DNA of 38,749 bases, from NCBI GenBank assembly GCA_027531445.1, contig JAPZRK010000086.1:1-38749 (forward strand), in the 5' to 3' direction. The stretch comes from Leptospira sp. (GTDB lineage Bacteria > Spirochaetota > Leptospiria > Leptospirales > Leptospiraceae). The notes under the pieces were generated by a model. The model saw only the letters and a program-made list of their open reading frames with translations. It did no database searches and was not told the origin of the DNA. Below are positions 6,934 to 14,970 of this stretch, one piece after another. How positions within the stretch are numbered: the first letter of the stretch is position 1; each line of letters starts with the position of its first letter. Position numbers and translations under genes: made by a program.

Positions 6934-9432
6934 TTATTCATAGTTTAGACTTTCGCGGAGAGGCTTCTTTCTCGCCTCTAAAAATGGATATAGGCTCACT
7001 GTAAGCGAAGTGATGGGAATAATAATACTAAGGTAAAGCAACATACCAAGTGGGAAATGTAGATCCAAAAGCCAACCAAAGGCATTTCGATTCACACCAT
7101 AAATGACAATTGGAGAAATTATAAGACTATTCAGAATACCCATAACAATACCAACCGTTATAAAAAATAAACTTTGAAATATTAGGTATTTAAAGAGCTG
7201 TGGAGAACTCAGACCGATCGCACGAAGTGTTGCTATAAGTTTTGATTTCTCACGTATATTATAAATTAATGATGTTAAAAGTGCCAAAAAGGAGATAAGT
7301 AGCGCTGTAACTTTTAGTGATTCTAAAATCGAAAATACAGATTTCATACCTTCAAGGTAAATTGATTTTAAGCCTTCTCTATCTAAAATTTGTAAATCGT
7401 TACTATGGAAAGAAAGTTCTTCCTTTAAAATCTTTAATTTCGTTTCAGAAGATATTTTATCATTAAATTTAACTCTGACTGAGTTTAGAAGATCATAAGA
7501 AAAATGAGATTCAAATGTTGCCAGACTCATCATGATAGTACCTCTTTCCGAAAAGAAATGTTCTTTTTCAGCAATGATCTTAAAAGGTAAATTTCCACTC
7601 TTTTCGGTTTGAAATTCGAGAGCATCTCCCGTACATTTTTTCTCTAAATAGCAAAAATTTGATGAAACAATGACTTCATCTAACTTCGATTCAAATGGAT
7701 AGACATGTAATGTATAGTAATTATTCCCGATGCTAAACTTTGGTTGGATGATGAATGGTTCAATGCTTTCGATCTCTTTATACTTTGCCAATTGTAGAAC
7801 GATTTCTTTCGGGACTCCGGGAAGACCAGCAGAAATTTTGGAAGGGTTGACAATAGAATAATCAAATAGATTGTCCTCGTCTACCCACTTAACCAATGTT
7901 TTTTCATAGCTATCCGTCAGTGAGGTGAGTGTAATCACTAGGGAAGAAGATAGTAGGATGGTTGCCGTTGTTAGCGTATTCTGTAACGGTTCCAAACGGA
8001 TCTCTTCCCATGCGATTTTAAAAATGGGTAGAGTGATAAATCGTTGGATCAATTCGTTAACAATTCGTATGATTTGTGTTGATAGATAGGGTAGTGCGGA
8101 AACGAACCCAAAGATCACAAACCCTACTCCCGCAAGGCCAGGTAAAAGAGATTTGGGCGTTGGTAAAAATCCGATCACTGCCCCAAAAAGAACCATTCCG
8201 ATTCCTAAATAAGCCAGCCGAAGCAGATCATTATTGAAAGAGCTTGGATTTGAAGTAGATTCCTTTTCTCTAATCAGTTCTATAGGGCGTATAAAAAATG
8301 AGCGTAGCGAAGAAAATAGTGAGGATCCTATCGCACCAATAACGCCTATTAGCATAGAAACTGTATAGATCCAAATTGGAATTCTGAAATAGGATGAAAT
8401 TTGATTTGTGTCTGTAATAGTTGAGACATTCATCAACAAATCAAGTCGCAGTGCCTGCCATCCGAGCAAGATACCTAATGCACCTCCCAAGAAGCCTAAA
8501 ACAACGGATTGGGATAAAAATAAGAATAGATTCTGAATTCTAGAATTCCCTATTGAAAGAAGAATTCCGAATTCTTTTCTTCGGGCAAGATAGATGCCTG
8601 AAAACGAATTGGCGACCATAAACAAAGAAATCAAAACAGAAATTAAAGACACAATGGTTAGGTTAATTTTTAGAGATCCCAGTGCCTTGCCAGAGCGTTC
8701 TTGGATCATTTCTTTGGATTCCCACACCCAATTATTATCTTTCGTTATGCGAAGTGCGTCCTTGAAATGGTTTTGACTGTCAGCTCTTTCCTCCGGGTCT
8801 TTTTTTAGTCGAACAAATATTTGTTTGATAAACCCATTTAAGCCGCAAATAGATTGTAAATACTCGATGTCTGTTACAATAAAGTTACCATCTTTTGATA
8901 TAGAGAGCACTTGATCTTTGTTTATGACAAAATCTTTTTGACAAAAGTGTATCGTGCGAGTCTTCTCCTTCTTGAAAAAATTTTGATAGAGTCCGTCACT
9001 CATTAAAAAGCGAGGAGTGATCCCAACGGAATTATCTTCTGTAGGATTTTGAAACTTTTCTTCTAAAAAGAAAGTAACTATGTCCTTTCCTATGATTGGG
9101 ATATGTTCAATGGTGGCATTGTTTTCAGAAACAAACGCATCGATGGTTAGGCTTGGTTCTAAAATGAACTGGTCAGGTAAAATAAAATATAACTCTCTAA
9201 GGATTGAGTCCGGTCCATACTTTCCATCGATGTTGTATTGGAATTGACCGATATAATCTTCTTTTTGGTAGCCGAGTTGGGCATCAATGATGCTTGCCTC
9301 AGCCCTCCAAGAATTAACCTGCACTGTAAAGAATAAAGCAATTCCGAGTGATATACCGAGTAGTGAAAAAAAGATCCGCGATTTGTGTTCCTTGTAATAC
9401 CCCCAAAGAAAGGAAAAATAAATATGGATCAT
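6934..9432 (-). CDS. ABC transporter permease, FtsX/MacB superfamily, 10 TM segments
   Basis: An 832-residue inner-membrane permease. The layout is one N-terminal TM (about 18-36), a periplasmic domain of about 210 residues, three TMs forming a first FtsX domain (about 255-385), two central TMs (about 405-450), a TM near 485, a second periplasmic domain, and three C-terminal TMs forming a second FtsX domain (about 705-820). This fused double-FtsX layout occurs in exporters that use mechanotransmission to move lipids, lipoproteins or peptides from the periplasmic side. The start overlaps the ATPase stop as ATGA, so the two proteins should form one transporter. The cargo is unknown. Confidence 0.88.
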   Translation of the reverse strand: MIHIYFSFLWGYYKEHKSRIFFSLLGISLGIALFFTVQVNSWRAEASIIDAQLGYQKEDYIGQFQYNIDGKYGPDSILRELYFILPDQFILEPSLTIDAFVSENNATIEHIPIIGKDIVTFFLEEKFQNPTEDNSVGITPRFLMSDGLYQNFFKKEKTRTIHFCQKDFVINKDQVLSISKDGNFIVTDIEYLQSICGLNGFIKQIFVRLKKDPEERADSQNHFKDALRITKDNNWVWESKEMIQERSGKALGSLKINLTIVSLISVLISLFMVANSFSGIYLARRKEFGILLSIGNSRIQNLFLFLSQSVVLGFLGGALGILLGWQALRLDLLMNVSTITDTNQISSYFRIPIWIYTVSMLIGVIGAIGSSLFSSLRSFFIRPIELIREKESTSNPSSFNNDLLRLAYLGIGMVLFGAVIGFLPTPKSLLPGLAGVGFVIFGFVSALPYLSTQIIRIVNELIQRFITLPIFKIAWEEIRLEPLQNTLTTATILLSSSLVITLTSLTDSYEKTLVKWVDEDNLFDYSIVNPSKISAGLPGVPKEIVLQLAKYKEIESIEPFIIQPKFSIGNNYYTLHVYPFESKLDEVIVSSNFCYLEKKCTGDALEFQTEKSGNLPFKIIAEKEHFFSERGTIMMSLATFESHFSYDLLNSVRVKFNDKISSETKLKILKEELSFHSNDLQILDREGLKSIYLEGMKSVFSILESLKVTALLISFLALLTSLIYNIREKSKLIATLRAIGLSSPQLFKYLIFQSLFFITVGIVMGILNSLIISPIVIYGVNRNAFGWLLDLHFPLGMLLYLSIIIPITSLTVSLYPFLEARKKPLRESLNYE

Positions 9433-10115
9433 AAAATTTTTGCAATGCCATCTAGCATTGAAATGCGAGAATCTCCTAAATTGCCTATATCTGTGTTATG
9501 TGTTACTAAAAATATAGTGATTCCTAAATCTTTCACACAGGATTGAAATAATTTTACAATTTGATCAGATGACTCCGAGTCCAAATTACCTGTAGGTTCA
9601 TCAGCAAGAATCAGTTTAGGTTTGTGGACAAGAGCACGTGCGATCGCAACTCGCTGTTTTTCACCACCTGAAAGTTCTTTTGGAGTAAAATTCAAACGAT
9701 GGCTTAGATGAACGAGAGACAATGCCTCCGCTCCAAGTTTTTTCGCTTCTTTTTTTGAATATCCCTGAAGGTAAAGGGGCAGTATTACGTTTTCGATTGC
9801 AGATAGATAAGGTAAAAGGTGAAAGAACTGGAAGACGATTCCAATCGTCTTTCGCCTATATTCAGTTAAAGCTTTTTCAGTTTTTCCAGCTAGATTGTCT
9901 CCAAAAACGAAAACATCTCCCGCATCAATACTCTCTATGGCCGAGAGAATGTTGAGCAATGTGGATTTTCCACTGCCGGAAGGGCCCATCATTGTAACCA
10001 ATTGTCCTTCTGGTATTGAGAGATCAAAACCTTTGAGGACTGGTACGGAAAACTCACCTTGAGAATAGGATTTTTTGATCCCTCTGATTTCGATGCTTTG
10101 TTGTGTTTGATTCAT
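9429..10115 (-). CDS. ABC transporter ATPase, LolD/MacB type
   Basis: A 228-residue ATP-binding subunit. It has Walker A GPSGSGKST (about 44-52), a Q-loop in VFQFFHLLPYLSAIENV, the signature LSGGEKQR, Walker B LILADEPTGNLD with the catalytic Glu, and the switch His in VTHN. The LPYLSAIENV(I)LPL region and the short length are typical of the LolD/MacB/FtsE group that works with FtsX-type permeases. It is the first gene of the pair, overlapping the permease gene by four bases. The region upstream is shared with a divergent small exported-protein gene. Confidence 0.92.
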   Translation of the reverse strand: MNQTQQSIEIRGIKKSYSQGEFSVPVLKGFDLSIPEGQLVTMMGPSGSGKSTLLNILSAIESIDAGDVFVFGDNLAGKTEKALTEYRRKTIGIVFQFFHLLPYLSAIENVILPLYLQGYSKKEAKKLGAEALSLVHLSHRLNFTPKELSGGEKQRVAIARALVHKPKLILADEPTGNLDSESSDQIVKLFQSCVKDLGITIFLVTHNTDIGNLGDSRISMLDGIAKIL

Positions 10116-10140
10116 TTGATTCCGGTTTTTGGAAAAATGC

Positions 10141-10168
10141 TTTTCATTTTGGAACTATTCGATATAGT
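10141..10168 (+). promoter_or_regulatory. Candidate sigma70-type promoter of the Ehr operon
   Basis: TTTTCA at 10141-10146 (4/6 match to the -35 consensus) is spaced 16 bases from TATAGT at 10163-10168 (5/6 match to the -10). Transcription would start near 10175, some 13 bases before the small exported-protein gene, which precedes the hydrogenase-related genes. The hexamer matches are by eye only. Confidence 0.4.
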
Positions 10169-10187
10169 ATTCATTGAAAGCACTGCG

Positions 10188-10481
10188 ATGATACCACGTT
10201 TATTTTTTTTACTTCTTCTGATCTTTTCACTCGCAGGGAAAACGACGCAGACGACGTATTTAAATGCAGAAACGAGCGAAGTAGAGATCCAGGAGCTTAC
10301 GGAATCAAAACCCACTGCAAAAGCGGAGGGACATTTCCATTCCGATTTCATTGCGGAGATTCCTTGTCTGTTTCTTTCGCACACATCCTCCTTTAGTCTA
10401 CTTTTCATTGCCATTCGTTCTTCAGAACTTTCCGAATATTTTTCTTCTGCCCTTGATCGGGGCCCACCCATCCTCACTTAA
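10188..10481 (+). CDS. Small putative exported protein upstream of the Ehr operon
   Basis: A 97-residue reading frame. The N terminus MIPRLFFLLLLIFSLAG is a good secretion signal, followed by a polar segment (about 20-50), a hydrophobic patch and the tail ALDRGPPILT. I recognise no family. A minus-strand frame of similar length covers the same bases, but it lacks a signal or any motif and would overlap the divergent ABC ATPase gene start; the + frame is preferred because it has a candidate promoter just upstream and is followed after 41 bases by the first complex gene. Whether it belongs to the complex is unknown. Confidence 0.5.
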   Translation: MIPRLFFLLLLIFSLAGKTTQTTYLNAETSEVEIQELTESKPTAKAEGHFHSDFIAEIPCLFLSHTSSFSLLFIAIRSSELSEYFSSALDRGPPILT

Positions 10482-10522
10482 ACCCATCTCCTTTTTTTTC
10501 GTATTCTTTCAGTGAGGTCACC

Positions 10523-12253
10523 ATGCCAGAGAGCCAAAAGTTCTCCAAAACTAGTTTAGTTTTAGTTACAATTAGCACTTGTTTGCCTTTTATTTATTTT
10601 TGTTCTTTTGGAGAAGATCCACTAGGAGTCGGTTTTCCTATCTTTTTAGGTCTATTCCTTCAAATCCTCATTGGGTTTTCTGCCTTTATGTTGGTTCAAT
10701 CCTATGAAACCATCTATTCAGAGAGGGTAGCACTCGGGTATTCTATATTTTGGACCGCGCTTGGAATCTGTTATTTGGCTGGTAAAAGTGTTCTCCTTCC
10801 TGTTGCTTTGGAAGTGGCATCATTTTCCACCATCATCATTTATTCGGGAACAGAATTTGGGAAAAAACAAATTGAAAGCCTGGGAGCTCTGCTTCTTGCC
10901 TCTGGAGTTTCCGCTATTTTTTTGTCTGCCTGGGTGTTTCTGCCGGATAACGATCCAAGAGGACTTTACTTTCTAACGATTGGATTACTTGTAAAGTCTG
11001 GTTTTTCGGGTTTTCATATTTGGCTTCCAAAGGTGAATGAGGGAGGTCCTTCGCATGCGTTAGGTGCTTTTGCAGGCGCATTGGAAATTTTCCCCTTATT
11101 GCTTTTTACTAAATACGTTCTTCCGAACCTAAAAGATCCATTTTTGTTTACCATTCTTTTCCCTCTTGCCGCATTGGGTGTTTTTTTTGGTGGGATCACT
11201 TCATTTTTTCTAAAAGATCCAAAGAAGGCTTTGGCATATAGTTCCATTGAATCGATAAATTTTCTTTGGCTCTGTCTTGCTACTTGTGGTATGTTCCAGT
11301 CTAGTGAAGATCCTGAGTTGAAATTCTTGAGCAATTCCTTCTTTATCCTGTTTTTTATAAGCCTTCTCCATCACTCATTTTCGAAAACATTTCAATTGTT
11401 TTCCATTGGACTCGTTGCTCGTCTACGCAATTCGAGTTCAACCGATGAGATGAAAGGCATTGGTCGTTACATAGGTATATCACCGTTGTGGATGGGCGTA
11501 GGGACTTTTAGTTATGCGGTCATTCCTGGGACACTTGGGTTTGTCTCGGAAGCGACTTATTTATTTTTGAATGCTCGAATTTTAGATATGCCTTTGGGAA
11601 GATCTGTATTCCTTTTACCAGCGATGATCTTTATCTTTTTTGGAATTGTGTTAGGTGGATTTACGCATATAAGATTATTCCTAAGTATCTTCCTATCATT
11701 TCCAAGCCAAAATATCGCATTGCCTGAATGGAATCCTAAAAAGAGAGAGTGGGTCTTGATCTCGGTTGGTACACTTGCACTGATGATTGTTCTTATCCCA
11801 ATTTTACTACCATTTATTTTGCGATTGCCTGCACTCACTAAATATGTAGATAAAAGCTTAGGTGATTGGATACAAAGTCTATCGATAGTTTCTGCGATCA
11901 CGGTCGCGTTTGTTTCAAGTTTGGTGGTATTCCGTTGGGCGCATCAAGTCAAAAGAAGAAAGTATTGGGATTGTGGAAACGGCTATTTAGGTCCAGAACT
12001 TTCCATCCCGGCCACAGTCTTTTCTGAACCATTACATAATTCGATAGGAAGATATTTTCTAACGAAGGATGGTCTTTCTATTTTGGATCAATTTGTTTTG
12101 GGTTTGCTTAAAAAGTTTTTAGACATTGGAGCGTTTCTTACACAAAATGAAGACCACCAAGGCGAAGAAATTAGCCATTACCTAGCAATTTCTTCCGTGT
12201 TTTTGATTTCTATCCTTGCCGTCTTGATACTGGGTGATTGGGGGCGAATATGA
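10523..12253 (+). CDS. Ehr/hydrogenase-4-type antiporter-like membrane subunit (HyfB/NuoL-like)
   Basis: A 576-residue polytopic membrane protein of the Mrp/NuoL family, likely part of an ion-translocating channel. Family residues are in place: Glu97 in LLPVALEVASF, Lys158 in KSGFSGFHIWLPK (usual KxxxxPLHxWLP), Lys235 in DPKKALAYSSIE, and His284/Lys288 in HHSFSKTF. The C-terminal segment WDCGNG...ATVFSEPL (about 482-504) matches the tail seen in HyfB/HycC-type subunits rather than NuoL. It is somewhat shorter than the roughly 670-residue HyfB. Start at ATG 10523, with GTGAGGT just upstream. The stop overlaps the next start (ATGA). First clear gene of the six-subunit cluster. Confidence 0.88.
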   Translation: MPESQKFSKTSLVLVTISTCLPFIYFCSFGEDPLGVGFPIFLGLFLQILIGFSAFMLVQSYETIYSERVALGYSIFWTALGICYLAGKSVLLPVALEVASFSTIIIYSGTEFGKKQIESLGALLLASGVSAIFLSAWVFLPDNDPRGLYFLTIGLLVKSGFSGFHIWLPKVNEGGPSHALGAFAGALEIFPLLLFTKYVLPNLKDPFLFTILFPLAALGVFFGGITSFFLKDPKKALAYSSIESINFLWLCLATCGMFQSSEDPELKFLSNSFFILFFISLLHHSFSKTFQLFSIGLVARLRNSSSTDEMKGIGRYIGISPLWMGVGTFSYAVIPGTLGFVSEATYLFLNARILDMPLGRSVFLLPAMIFIFFGIVLGGFTHIRLFLSIFLSFPSQNIALPEWNPKKREWVLISVGTLALMIVLIPILLPFILRLPALTKYVDKSLGDWIQSLSIVSAITVAFVSSLVVFRWAHQVKRRKYWDCGNGYLGPELSIPATVFSEPLHNSIGRYFLTKDGLSILDQFVLGLLKKFLDIGAFLTQNEDHQGEEISHYLAISSVFLISILAVLILGDWGRI

Positions 12254-13137
12254 GTACCATTACGTTTCTGTTACTCACTTTCTATCAAATAATCATTTTT
12301 GTAGGTTTGCCAATCATTCTAGGTGGGATTGTTAGAAAGGTTCGGGCAAGGGCACAAGGAAGAAAAGGCCCCAAGATTATGCAGGTATATTATGAAATAC
12401 GCAAGTATTTTACAAAAGCACCAATTGACAATCCAAACTCTGGTATTTTTGCCGAGTTATCCCCTGTTGTTGCACTTTATTCCGCTATTATTATTTGGTC
12501 GATTGTGATTTTCGAATGGGCGCCTTTCATTTTGATTCCTTTCTTTCTCGCGTTATACAGATTTTGTTTTGTAAGTTTTGCAATGGAAAGTGGAACATCG
12601 TTTGGTGGTTTGGGATCAGGTAGAGAAATTTTACTCTCTGTTATGGCTGAACCAACTATCATTTTGATGATCCTCGTCGCACAATCTCACATCGAAATTT
12701 CAATGACTCCTGTTGGATCGTTTATAGGAATCTTATTTTTAGCACTTTCATTTGTCGCAATTTTAGCCGAGCTCGCCAAGCCACCGTTTGATGATCCTCG
12801 CACTCACTTAGAACTTACAATGGTACACGAAGCGATGATTTTGGAAGCATCTGGCAAAACGATGGGTTTTTTTGAATTTGCAAGTCAGATTAAACTTTCA
12901 GGTCTTCTTGCCTTTTTAATCAAACTTGCCTTGGAGCATTCTAAATTGTTTCCGTCTGGTGAATATGGCAATTTATCAAAAGAATTATTGGTTCTTCCTG
13001 GAACCGTTGGTCTTGCCATTCTTTTGGGTTTGTGGGAAGCAAATTCAGTTCGAAGAAAATGGTCATGGGTGCCGGAATTTATGGGACTTTGTTTTTTAGC
13101 AATTTTGATTTTAGGAACTCTGGTTAAGTTGGCTTAG
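12250..13137 (+). CDS. Ehr/hydrogenase-4-type membrane anchor subunit (HyfC/NuoH-like)
   Basis: A 295-residue membrane protein that links the soluble arm to the antiporter-like subunits. The start at ATG 12250 gives an ATGA overlap with the previous stop. RARAQGRKGP (about 32-41) matches the first loop of NuoH/HyfC (ARLQxRxGP). The diagnostic segment KPPFDDPRTHLELTMVHEAM (about 177-196) is the group 4 hydrogenase version; complex I NuoH has an RTPFD..E..EL form instead. Acidic residues in this loop are those thought to couple redox change to ion movement. About eight TM segments. This subunit is strongly conserved compared with the altered soluble subunits. Confidence 0.9.
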   Translation: MSTITFLLLTFYQIIIFVGLPIILGGIVRKVRARAQGRKGPKIMQVYYEIRKYFTKAPIDNPNSGIFAELSPVVALYSAIIIWSIVIFEWAPFILIPFFLALYRFCFVSFAMESGTSFGGLGSGREILLSVMAEPTIILMILVAQSHIEISMTPVGSFIGILFLALSFVAILAELAKPPFDDPRTHLELTMVHEAMILEASGKTMGFFEFASQIKLSGLLAFLIKLALEHSKLFPSGEYGNLSKELLVLPGTVGLAILLGLWEANSVRRKWSWVPEFMGLCFLAILILGTLVKLA

Positions 13138-13144
13138 GAGTTAT

Positions 13145-13756
13145 ATGTTATACGATTTCATTTATCTACTGTTATTCCTTTCGGGTGTTGTGGTGCTTGT
13201 GGAAAACCGCTTGCACCGCATCACCTTTTTTTTGAGATTGCAGGGCTTTCTTTTGATTTTCCCAGTTTTGCAAACTCATGAAGGAGATCTGACACATTCC
13301 TTAGGACTAATATTTTTGGTATTATTGTTTAAGGCTTTTCTTACTCCATTTATCTTGAATTGGACTGCTAAAAAATCCCAGATGAGAGAAAGCACCATTC
13401 CTCGGTTTGGCTACCTAGCAACACTCCTGTTTTTGGTTTTGGGACTTGTAGTTGCAGTAAAAATTACAGAAAACGCTAACGACTTTTCTTTTCCTGTGCA
13501 TAAGATTGGACTCATCTACGTGATTTTAATGATCTATGTCGGAGTCTTGTGTTTTATTGTTCGTAGGAATTGGCTGGCTTTGATCGCTGGTTTTTGTGTT
13601 TTTGAAAACGGTATTTTTATCCTCACATTGGTTCTAGATAAAGGTCTTCCTTTTGGTCTCGAGTTTGGCTCATTTTTGGATGCCATTCTTGTGATCGTGT
13701 CGGGAGGTATACTCCAGTTATCACCTCATATGCATGTAAAGGGTGACAAAACATGA
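13145..13756 (+). CDS. Ehr/hydrogenase-4-type membrane subunit (HyfE-like, NuoK-related)
   Basis: A 203-residue protein with about six to seven membrane segments. An AGGAG sequence stands just before ATG 13145. The segment GFCVFENGIFILTLVLDKGLPFG-like (about 156-178) matches the conserved HyfE region (GFLxxENGIFLxG......P), which aligns with the NuoK Glu-bearing helix; the Glu in the FENG motif is kept. SFLDAILVIVSGGIL near the C terminus is also typical. The stop overlaps the next gene by four bases (ATGA). Confidence 0.83.
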   Translation: MLYDFIYLLLFLSGVVVLVENRLHRITFFLRLQGFLLIFPVLQTHEGDLTHSLGLIFLVLLFKAFLTPFILNWTAKKSQMRESTIPRFGYLATLLFLVLGLVVAVKITENANDFSFPVHKIGLIYVILMIYVGVLCFIVRRNWLALIAGFCVFENGIFILTLVLDKGLPFGLEFGSFLDAILVIVSGGILQLSPHMHVKGDKT

Positions 13757-14970
13757 CACAATATCTTTTTTATATAACTGGTATCTATTGTTTTTTAGTC
13801 GTATTTTTTATATTTGTTTTGGCTCCAACAAAGGGACAAACACGAATTTGGTTGTGGTCAGCACTAAAGCTTTTCTTTTTTGCAACATTGTTTTCTTCGT
13901 GGTTCACAGAAAACATTGTGCTAAAGTGGATTTTGATTGAAGCTTCAACATTATTTGGATCCCTCTTGATTTCCTCGAGTGGCACGGAACGTTCATTTCA
14001 GGTTGGATGGAAATTTTTACTCATCAACTCTTATGGTTTAGGTATTGCCTTTCTTGGAATCGTAATACTTTTGTTTGCATCGAAACCACTAGAAACTTTG
14101 GACTTTTCTGCATTGGTTGTTGGTTTGGAAGGTCAATCGGGTTTGCTCATTGAAATCGCTCTTCTACTCTCAATTTATGGATACAGTGCGAAGTTAGGTT
14201 TGGTTCCTAATCACTTTTGGGTAGGGGACACATATGCAGAGAGTCCAAGTCAGATTTCTTCATTGATTGCTTCTTTTGTCCCAGTATCGGTCGCATTAGC
14301 TCTTCGACCACTCGTTCAACTCGAAAGATCTGTGAACACCTCTCTAGTCAATTCGGCAAATGGTCTTTTGTTTATTGGTATTCTGACAATCTTATATGCA
14401 ACATGGATTTTAAACAAAAGGGAAGATATCCGTCGCATCGCGGCAAAAATTGCACTCTTTCATACAGGAATGTTAGCCGTTTTTCTTTGGTTAGATGTTA
14501 AGGACGACGTATTTTATTTTTTATTAGCATCTACACTCATAGTAAAGTTGATTGTTTTTGTTGCAATGGGTCTATTGAGAATGGACGCAGGCAAACGGAT
14601 GATAGGTCAAATAGTGGATCTTCCTTCTTTGAATCCAAAGTCGTTTTATGCCTATATGGCGGCAGTGCTTATCGCATTTGTATTCCCACTTTCACCTGTT
14701 TTTATTTTAGATATGGAAATCATACGCATCGGCCTAACCACAAATTTGATTTGGTTGTTTTGTTTTCCATTATTAGGTCTAGTATTCTTTTATATCGCTT
14801 TAAACAAACTCCTTCCCATCGTAAGAGTTAAGAGTCGTGATTTTGAAACGACGGAAAAACATGTTCTTACCGTCAGGTTGCGTTTTTTTATTATGAGTGT
14901 CGTATTTGCTTTGGGGATAGGCGCTTTTGGTATGTATGCGCTTGTTATGGGAGGGTTTAGTAATGTTTAA
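13753..14970 (+). CDS. Ehr/hydrogenase-4-type antiporter-like subunit (HyfF/NuoN-like), short
   Basis: A 405-residue membrane protein of the NuoL/M/N family, clearly shorter than E. coli HyfF (roughly 525). Visible family positions: Glu63 in LIEASTLFGS, Lys147 in YGYSAKLGLVPNHFWVGD (usual GYGxKxGLxPLHxWLPDAH), the loop DIRRIAAKIALFHTGM (about 225-240), and Lys265 in STLIVKLIVF where many relatives have a HxxxK pair; here the His is absent. It would be the second ion-channel module. It starts in an ATGA overlap and its end overlaps the large subunit gene by eight bases. Confidence 0.83.
   Translation: MTQYLFYITGIYCFLVVFFIFVLAPTKGQTRIWLWSALKLFFFATLFSSWFTENIVLKWILIEASTLFGSLLISSSGTERSFQVGWKFLLINSYGLGIAFLGIVILLFASKPLETLDFSALVVGLEGQSGLLIEIALLLSIYGYSAKLGLVPNHFWVGDTYAESPSQISSLIASFVPVSVALALRPLVQLERSVNTSLVNSANGLLFIGILTILYATWILNKREDIRRIAAKIALFHTGMLAVFLWLDVKDDVFYFLLASTLIVKLIVFVAMGLLRMDAGKRMIGQIVDLPSLNPKSFYAYMAAVLIAFVFPLSPVFILDMEIIRIGLTTNLIWLFCFPLLGLVFFYIALNKLLPIVRVKSRDFETTEKHVLTVRLRFFIMSVVFALGIGAFGMYALVMGGFSNV

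Noticed and set aside
10112..10477. 121-codon minus-strand frame before the ABC ATPase gene
   Set aside because: It lies opposite the + strand frame that has a signal peptide and candidate promoter, has no motif, and overlaps the ATPase start by four bases. Its composition (many Ser, Lys, Arg) looks like an antisense shadow.
10491..10498. T-run before the HyfB-like gene as a terminator
   Set aside because: No stable stem precedes it; the only pairing is a three-base GGG/CCC near 10460, so read-through from the small exported-protein gene is likely.
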